This document shows positions 58,919 to 64,000 of a stretch of DNA of 64,000 bases, one piece after another. Source of the DNA: Xanthomonas dyei (lineage in GTDB: Bacteria > Pseudomonadota > Gammaproteobacteria > Xanthomonadales > Xanthomonadaceae); contig NZ_MDEE01000001.1 of assembly GCF_002939865.1 (NCBI RefSeq), positions 434,001 to 498,000 of the forward strand, read 5' to 3'. The translations under genes and the position numbers were made by a program. Within the stretch, counting starts at the first letter, position 1. Each line of letters starts with the position of its first letter. Under the pieces are notes generated by a model, which was given only the letters and a program-made list of their open reading frames with translations, made no database searches and was not told the DNA's origin.

Positions 58919-61081
58919 CTATCGCGGCACCTCGGCTGCGGCCAGATCCTGCAGGCGCTGCCACTCGGCGATGGGCTGATCGCTCACCACCTGTCCGCGC
59001 TCCAGGGTGATGACGCGCGCGGCCATGCTCACGGTTTCGCGCCGATGCGCCACGATGATCCGGGTGACCTGCATCGACTGGATCGCGCTGTTGACGCGGC
59101 GTTCGTTCATGACGTCCAGATGGCTAGTTGCCTCGTCCAGGACCAGGATCCGCGGCGACTTGTACAGGGCGCGCGCAAGCAGGACGCGCTGCCGCTGCCC
59201 ACCCGACAGGCCCGTGCTGGCGTCGCTCAACTGCGAGGCGTAACCGAGCGGCATCTGCTCCACCTCCTGGTGCACGCCTGCGATGCGTGCGCAGCGTTCC
59301 ACGTTGGCCTGGTCCGGCTGCGTGTCGAAGAAGCTGATGTTCTCGGCCACCGAACCGGTAAACAACAGGTCGTCCTGCATCACCGTGCCAACGATGGCCC
59401 GATAGTGCGCCAACGCTGCGGGGCTAAGCGGACGCCCGCCAATCTTCACCTGACCGGCGCTGGGTTGCAGCAACCCGAGGATCAGCTTGACCAAGGTCGT
59501 CTTGCCGCACCCGGACGGACCGGTGATGGCCACGCACTCACCGCTGGCGATCCGCAGGCTAATGTCTTCGAGCACCGCAGGAATATCGTCGGCGTAGCGG
59601 AAGCCGATCCCGCACAGTTCGATGCCGGTGTCGCTCCATGGCGGCATGTCCACGTGCTGTTCGGCCGCCTCGCGCGGATGGTGGACAATGTCGGCCACGC
59701 GTTCGAGATGAACGCGCAGCAGGCGGAACTCCACAAGCCGGTCGATCAGCTCGGACAAGCGCGTGGCGAACTGCTCGCGATAGGCCATGAAGGCAAGCAG
59801 CATCCCGAGCGAGAGCTCGGCGCGCAGAATCGCGAACGCGGCCAGCCAGATCACCAACACCCGCTCGACGCCGAACAGCAACAGCCTCAGCGCCGATTGG
59901 AAGACCTCGCCATGCGCCAGGCGCAGCTGTGCATTGGTCTGCTCGGCAAGCAGGTGGGTCCAATCCATGCGCCGCACATGCTGACGACCGAACAGCCGCA
60001 CCCCCTGAATGCCACGTACGCTCTCCAGCAGATGGGTGTGCTGCCGCGCGTCCCACAACAGCTGCTCGGCGGCTGCCGCACGCATCCGGCCAAGCCAGAG
60101 CAAGCGCGTCGCCGCATACAGCGCCACCGCCGCCATGGTGATTGCGCTGAGCGAAATGCTGTAGACCAGCATCAGGCCGAAGGTACCGAGCACCAGCACC
60201 CCATCGACCAGCGTCTGCGCAAAACCGGTGGTCAAGGTGCGCTGTACTTGCGCGATGGAGGCAAAGCGCGACTGGATTCCGCCCAGATGACGCTTCTCGA
60301 AATACGCCAGCGGGAGCGCCAGCAGGTGCGCAAACACCTGCCCCATCCATTGAAAGCCCAGTTGCGCCGAGAAGCTGGCGATCAACCACCCCCGCAGCAA
60401 GTTGATGCACGACTGCAGGACGACCAACGTCAGGAACCCTGCACCCAGGACATGGATCAACCCACGGTCGGCCGACGGCACCGCCTGATCGATAATCCAC
60501 TGCAGCTGGAACGGCATCCCCAGACTGAGCACCTCCAGCGCCAATGCCAGCGCCAGCACCTGCCAAGCCGACCGCGCCAGCCCGTGGACGCGACCGATCA
60601 ACGAGGACAGCGCCACTGGCGGCGCTGCAGGCTGCGCACGGAAGTCGGCGGTCGGGCTCAATTCCAGCGCCACCCCGGAAAAATGCCGGGCAAATTCGCC
60701 AGGCGTCAACGCGCACGGCCCGCTGGCCGGATCGTGGATCTGCAGACGGCGCGCGCCCACCCGTGTGAGCACGACAAAATGGTTCAGGTCCCAATGCACG
60801 ATGCAGGGCAGTTGCAGGTCCGCCAACGCGTCCATGTCCAGCCGCAGGGCGCGCGCCTGTAGCCCAAGCGCCTGCGCAATCGTCACCAGCGTGGCCAGGT
60901 TGGTGCCCTGGCGCGAGAGCAGGAATCGGCGGCGCAACTCGGCCAGACCGATGTGGCAACCATGGTAGTGGGCGACCATGGCCATGGTCGCCAACCCGCA
61001 TTCACCGACCTGACCCTGCAGGATCATCGGCACCGCGCGCGCGCCCAAGACTCTGCGCAACTGCGCCACCCAGCGGCTCAT
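58919..61081 (-). CDS. raxB: RaxB, peptidase-containing ABC exporter of RaxX
   Basis: A 720-residue exporter of the bacteriocin type. The N-terminal C39 peptidase domain (about 15-140) has the catalytic set Cys28 (GECGLAT), His101 (NHFVVL) and Asp117 (IHDPASG). Six transmembrane helices follow (about 165-440), then an ATPase domain with Walker A GPSGCGKTT, signature TGLSGGQRQR and Walker B ILVLDEATSHLD. It should cleave the double-glycine leader of RaxX and export the peptide. ATG 61081 overlaps the raxA stop by four bases (ATGA). Confidence 0.95.
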   Translation of the reverse strand: MSRWVAQLRRVLGARAVPMILQGQVGECGLATMAMVAHYHGCHIGLAELRRRFLLSRQGTNLATLVTIAQALGLQARALRLDMDALADLQLPCIVHWDLNHFVVLTRVGARRLQIHDPASGPCALTPGEFARHFSGVALELSPTADFRAQPAAPPVALSSLIGRVHGLARSAWQVLALALALEVLSLGMPFQLQWIIDQAVPSADRGLIHVLGAGFLTLVVLQSCINLLRGWLIASFSAQLGFQWMGQVFAHLLALPLAYFEKRHLGGIQSRFASIAQVQRTLTTGFAQTLVDGVLVLGTFGLMLVYSISLSAITMAAVALYAATRLLWLGRMRAAAAEQLLWDARQHTHLLESVRGIQGVRLFGRQHVRRMDWTHLLAEQTNAQLRLAHGEVFQSALRLLLFGVERVLVIWLAAFAILRAELSLGMLLAFMAYREQFATRLSELIDRLVEFRLLRVHLERVADIVHHPREAAEQHVDMPPWSDTGIELCGIGFRYADDIPAVLEDISLRIASGECVAITGPSGCGKTTLVKLILGLLQPSAGQVKIGGRPLSPAALAHYRAIVGTVMQDDLLFTGSVAENISFFDTQPDQANVERCARIAGVHQEVEQMPLGYASQLSDASTGLSGGQRQRVLLARALYKSPRILVLDEATSHLDVMNERRVNSAIQSMQVTRIIVAHRRETVSMAARVITLERGQVVSDQPIAEWQRLQDLAAAEVPR

Positions 61082-62283
61082 CGCAGCGTGTTTCGCAGGC
61101 TGAACAACGGCTCGAACGCCCACTGCGAAAAACGCCGCCATTCCAACGCGAGCGTGCCCTGCACACGCATGCCTGGCCGCAGCACCGCCGCAAGTCCTGC
61201 CCGCGTCGCCGCATCCCCGGCCAGGCGGACCCGCACGCGGTACAACGGCTCGCTTGCCGACGCCGTGCCGCCACTGGCGGGCTCCGGTGCCGCGGCGATC
61301 TCGACCACCTGCCCGGCGAATTGACCATAGTGCTCGTAGGGCAAGCCATCGAACCGCAGTTGCACCTGCATCCCTGGCCCGATCAACCCTGCGGCCCGGG
61401 ACGGCGCATACAACTCGATTTCCTTGCTGATGGACATCGGCAGCAGATCGGCGAGCCGTTGGCCTTGGCCGACCGCCTGCCCGCGCTGCAGCGGCCGCAA
61501 CGCGACACGACCGGCGCGCGGTGCGCGCACCTCCCAGCGCGATTCTGCCGCCTGTTCGATCGCCGCACGCCGGTCCTCCTGCAGCACGGCTCCCGCAACC
61601 GCCAGTTGTTGACGCAAGGCCACCGGCATCTGCACCAATTGGGCCTGCGCCTGCGCAAGCGCATCGGCCAGGGCGCTGCGTTCGCGCTCCAGTTCCAGTG
61701 TCCGCACGCGTTGGTCGAACACGTCGGCCTGCTTCTCGTCCACGAATTGCTGGCTGACCAGACCGCGTGTCAGCGCGGTGTGGTAGCGCTGCTCGATCTG
61801 TTGGCTCAACTGCTGCCGGTGGCGCAGCAAGCCGAGTTGGGCATCGAGCAGGCGTTGGCGGGCCCGCAGACTGACCAAGGCCTGCTCGGCCGTCTGCTGC
61901 TGCAGGCGGGCCTGGGCCCTGAGCTGCGCCATCGCCTCGGCGGCCTGCTGCGTCGGCCGCCCTTGATCATCGCGATGCTCGGACGACACCACGAAGAGCA
62001 ACTGGTGCGCCGCGACCACCTGTCCCTGCGCAACGGCGACCTGCACCACGACTCCCGAGCGCGCGGTGGTGATCGCGATCATGCCCTCGGCCGGGATGAC
62101 CGCGCCATACAAGGTCTGGCTGCGTGCAAATCCCAGGCTGAAGAATCCCACCACCACGAGCAGCACCGACGCCACCAGCACTGCAACGCACCAACGCAGC
62201 GGCCCATGCTGGCGAAGCACCACCGGCCCGAGCCCACTGCGTTGCCGGTGGTCCATCGCCTCGCGCCGAAACAGCGACGTCAT
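61078..62283 (-). CDS. raxA: RaxA, periplasmic adaptor (HlyD family) for RaxB
   Basis: A 401-residue membrane-fusion protein: transmembrane helix about 33-51, a biotinyl-lipoyl-like half motif (ARSGVVVQVAVAQGQVV), a long Gln/Leu-rich coiled-coil (about 120-250) and the second lipoyl half and beta-barrel (RAGRVALRPLQRGQAVGQGQRL...). It links RaxB to an outer-membrane channel. ATG 62283 overlaps a 32-codon frame that starts at the raxST stop; a TTG at 62361 would add 26 residues. The next gene, raxB, is coupled by ATGA. Confidence 0.93.
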   Translation of the reverse strand: MTSLFRREAMDHRQRSGLGPVVLRQHGPLRWCVAVLVASVLLVVVGFFSLGFARSQTLYGAVIPAEGMIAITTARSGVVVQVAVAQGQVVAAHQLLFVVSSEHRDDQGRPTQQAAEAMAQLRAQARLQQQTAEQALVSLRARQRLLDAQLGLLRHRQQLSQQIEQRYHTALTRGLVSQQFVDEKQADVFDQRVRTLELERERSALADALAQAQAQLVQMPVALRQQLAVAGAVLQEDRRAAIEQAAESRWEVRAPRAGRVALRPLQRGQAVGQGQRLADLLPMSISKEIELYAPSRAAGLIGPGMQVQLRFDGLPYEHYGQFAGQVVEIAAAPEPASGGTASASEPLYRVRVRLAGDAATRAGLAAVLRPGMRVQGTLALEWRRFSQWAFEPLFSLRNTLR

Positions 62284-62378
62284 CCGGCCGCAACCAACCG
62301 CAGCCGGGCACGCGGCGCGCGGGCAGTGCGGTGCCTCTGCCACGCCCGCACGTGCTCGCAAGGCGCGCTGTCGCTCAT
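62280..62378 (-). CDS. Possible 32-residue coupling frame between raxST and raxA
   Basis: ATG 62378 overlaps the raxST stop (ATGA) and its own stop overlaps the raxA ATG 62283 (ATGA). The product (MSDSAPCEHVRAWQRHRTAR then PRARLRLVAAG) is very basic and has no known similarity. It could be a leader that carries ribosomes from raxST to raxA, or a small protein. Evidence is the overlap geometry only. Confidence 0.4.
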   Translation of the reverse strand: MSDSAPCEHVRAWQRHRTARAPRARLRLVAAG

Positions 62379-63178
62379 ACCAGCAGCGCTCCGTGCGATG
62401 GCCCGCTCTCCCAGAAGACCAGTTGCTGCAGCTGATGGAACAGCGCTGGCGGCAACACGCTGCGGCGTGGCACGTAGCTCACCCCACAACGTACCCGATG
62501 CAGCCCCGGACTCTGCAGCGCGGTATCGAAATGCGCCGACTCGGCCTGGACCCCGGCATAGTCGTGGGCGAAAAAGGGCAGCTGCAGGAACGCATAGATC
62601 TGTTCCATCGCCTGCGCCGGCCGCTGCGCCAGAGTCTCGTAGCGCACCAGCAGCAGGCGATCGGCATGGTCGCCGTAGAACGCCTGGCGCAGTCCATCGA
62701 GCGCATAGCCCACCACGCCGCGCGACCCGGCCAGCAGGTCCGCGCGCATCGACACCGAGTCCTCCGGGTCGTAACCGAACAGCGCCGACAGGCGCAGCGG
62801 CTGGGCCTGCGCCAGCCGTTCGAAACTGTCCACGATCCAACCGACGTCACGCACGCAACACAGGATGCGGCTGTGCGGGAACAGCGTCGCCAGCCCCGCC
62901 ACGCGACTGCACCAGGCGCGGTTGGTGTCCAACACCGTGCGCACGCCCTGGCGATCCTGGTAGTAGGCGTCGAACACAGCGCGCATCAGGCGGACGCGCT
63001 GCGCATCGTCGATCTGGATATTGGAGGGATGTTCCTCGCTCATGCCCATCAGCATGGCCGCATAAAGCCGCGCCACCGGCGAGGTGACATCGGCGTGCAC
63101 GTGCGGGTTCTGCCGCAGCAACGCCGCCAGCAACGACGAGCCCGCACGCGGCAACCCGGAGATGAAATGGTAATCCAC
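62375..63178 (-). CDS. raxST: RaxST, tyrosylprotein sulfotransferase
   Basis: A 267-residue enzyme that transfers sulfate from PAPS to Tyr41 of RaxX. The PAPS 5'-phosphosulfate loop is FISGLPRAGSSLLAALL (about 5-21, with Arg11 and Ser14/15), and the 3'-phosphate region is CCVRDVGWIVDSFERL (Arg, then Ser eight residues on). These are the conserved sites of tyrosylprotein sulfotransferases. The start is GTG 63178 (MDYHFISG). First gene of raxST-raxA-raxB, divergent from raxX. Confidence 0.95.
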   Translation of the reverse strand: MDYHFISGLPRAGSSLLAALLRQNPHVHADVTSPVARLYAAMLMGMSEEHPSNIQIDDAQRVRLMRAVFDAYYQDRQGVRTVLDTNRAWCSRVAGLATLFPHSRILCCVRDVGWIVDSFERLAQAQPLRLSALFGYDPEDSVSMRADLLAGSRGVVGYALDGLRQAFYGDHADRLLLVRYETLAQRPAQAMEQIYAFLQLPFFAHDYAGVQAESAHFDTALQSPGLHRVRCGVSYVPRRSVLPPALFHQLQQLVFWESGPSHGALLV

Positions 63179-63620
63179 GTCGCAGCGTTGTCCTGATCAG
63201 TCGGTTGCTTCGGGCTCGCGGCGGGAAGCCGGCGCGACGCGGGTAGTCAGCGTTGCATAGCGCAGGGCAAGCCCAGCGGACGCGTTGCGCAAACGCGCTG
63301 CGCTTTGCGAATGCCGCCGATCGGGTAGTGCGTTGGGCGACTTGCGCTGCGATCGCCATCACGCTCTTGGCAACCGCAGCACACCTGCTGGATGCGACCT
63401 TCGGTCGCGAGCACATGCCATCGTGCGCCAAGCCTGCAGGCACCTGGCAACCGTGGATGCTGGGGTGAAGGCTCACGACATCGTCGGCGCGCGCCGCGAT
63501 GCCCAGCGACCACTCTCGTCTCACCGGCCACCGAAGACGTGGCCGATGCGGTCACGCGGCCGTCCCTTCGGGCGGCGTGACGCTGCACACGAAGGGCACA
63601 ACCAGAGAGGACGTCGATTA
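63179..63620. promoter_or_regulatory. raxST-raxX divergent intergenic region
   Basis: 442 bases with no gene visible; the frames here are Arg-rich shadows. It must hold both promoters. The 5' part (63230-63360) has a slightly lower GC content. AGAGAGG (63605-63611) sits about 10 bases before the raxX ATG. No -35/-10 pair is convincing by eye. Confidence 0.55.
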
Positions 63621-63809
63621 ATGAACCTATCGAACCAAGCAAAAGCCAACGGCGCAGTCTCGCTGCGGCAGACAGCCGCATCCAAGGGCAGGATCGAGCC
63701 GCTGGACAAGAGTCTGTGGAAACATGTGGGCGGTGGCGACTACCCGCCGGCCGGCCCAAATACGCGTCACGACCCGAAAAAACCGCCACATCCCCCGCTC
63801 AAGGGCTGA
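63621..63809 (+). CDS. raxX: RaxX, precursor of the tyrosine-sulfated PSY-mimic peptide
   Basis: A 62-residue peptide precursor. The core KSLWKHVGGGDYPPAGPNTR (30-49) is the RaxX signature, with Tyr41 in GGGDY as the sulfation site. The leader (1-39) ends in a double-glycine processing site (Leu28 at -12, Leu32 at -8, Val36 at -4, Gly38-Gly39). The X. oryzae pv. oryzae form reads GGGDYPPPGANPKHD, so residues 44, 46 and 48 differ here (Ala, Pro, Thr), and the tail (PKKPPHPPLKG) is also different. It is divergent from raxST. In Xoo RaxX is secreted, sulfated and sensed by rice XA21; in plants it mimics PSY peptides. Confidence 0.95.
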   Translation: MNLSNQAKANGAVSLRQTAASKGRIEPLDKSLWKHVGGGDYPPAGPNTRHDPKKPPHPPLKG

Positions 63810-64000
63810 TCGCAGCTCACGGCCAGCAGCAAGCAGGCGCTGCCGCCTCCGGAACGCCCCGTTGACAAGCCGCGGCCGATAACTCGAACCGGACACCTGG
63901 GCGAGGCGACTCGCCCAGTCATCATGGCGACGTGGCGCCAGCAAGGCGCTTCGCCAACCGGTGGGGGGCTGGCTATACTATCCAGGCAACACGGTGGGAG
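63810..64000 (+). promoter_or_regulatory. Downstream of raxX, probable promoter of the next gene (gcvP expected)
   Basis: No gene is visible in these 190 bases. TATACT at 63974-63979, with a weak -35 (TTCGCC) 18 bases before it, would start transcription near 63986. The last bases (CACGGTGGGAG) could open a structured leader. Published synteny puts gcvP on this side of the rax locus, but the window ends too early to see it. Confidence 0.45.

Noticed and set aside
57518..60862. 1114-codon open frame on the plus strand
   Set aside because: It is antisense to the MFS gene and raxB, rich in Arg, Gln and His, and shows no domain. Long antisense frames are expected in GC-rich DNA.
61321..63087. 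588-codon plus-strand frame opposite raxA and raxST
   Set aside because: The opposite strand encodes clear RaxA and RaxST; this frame is Pro/Arg/Gln-rich without motifs.

Overview
This window is chromosomal DNA of a plant-pathogenic Xanthomonas. GC is high throughout. The species assignment rests on three landmarks that occur together in this genus: the divergent hrpX-hrpG master regulators of type III secretion (1342-4384), a XVIPCD-type effector of the Xanthomonas antibacterial type IV secretion system (54758-56692), and a complete raxX-raxSTAB locus for the tyrosine-sulfated peptide RaxX (58919-63809). I cannot fix the species from sequence reading alone; RaxX differs from the X. oryzae pv. 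oryzae form.

Layout. 1-5.5 kb: a truncated HSP90-family gene, hrpX, a long hrpX-hrpG intergenic region rich in inverted repeats, hrpG, an AT-rich palindrome cluster, and a DUF805 membrane protein. 5.7-13.3 kb: radA, an M61/PDZ peptidase and the cyoABCD bo3-type ubiquinol oxidase operon (no cyoE next to it). 13.6-23.8 kb: tRNA-Thr(CGT), the ribF-ileS-lspA-ispH cluster, murJ, rpsT, obgE and rplU-rpmA. 24-33.3 kb: uvrA with a basic tail, two thioesterases, a crotonase-fold enzyme, a DUF2007 protein, an EF-hand protein, the leucyltransferase bpt and an exported EEP phosphatase or nuclease. 33.5-40.2 kb: purT, an SPFH operon that ends in a tiny ribbon-helix-helix gene, a VanY-like peptidase, a DNA glycosylase, DUF423 and a SRPBCC protein. 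40.5-45.9 kb: a DesK/NarL-type two-component pair whose regulator gene has a duplicated 3' end, then GNAT-minC-minD-minE and an HEXXH protein. 46-52.5 kb: a ColRS-like two-component system facing an ArnT-like glycosyltransferase, a PAP2 phosphatase and an EptA phosphoethanolamine transferase, a likely envelope/lipid A remodelling module. 52.6-56.7 kb: a bacterial ACE-like M2 lipoprotein peptidase and the type IV effector. 57-64 kb: a small unknown gene, an MFS transporter (the known left neighbour of the rax locus) and raxB-raxA-raxST with divergent raxX. The right edge probably leads into gcvP.

How the parts work together. RaxST is expected to sulfate Tyr41 of the RaxX precursor. RaxB, with an N-terminal C39 peptidase, removes the double-glycine leader and exports the peptide with the adaptor RaxA. 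The mature part of this RaxX has Ala44 and Thr48 where the XA21-activating form has Pro. A 32-codon frame links raxST to raxA by four-base overlaps on both sides. HrpG and HrpX control the type III regulon, whose structural genes are not in this window. The structural type IV genes that would export the XVIPCD effector are also absent, and no immunity gene lies beside it. I saw no IS element, CRISPR array, prophage or rRNA operon; most of the window looks like core chromosome.
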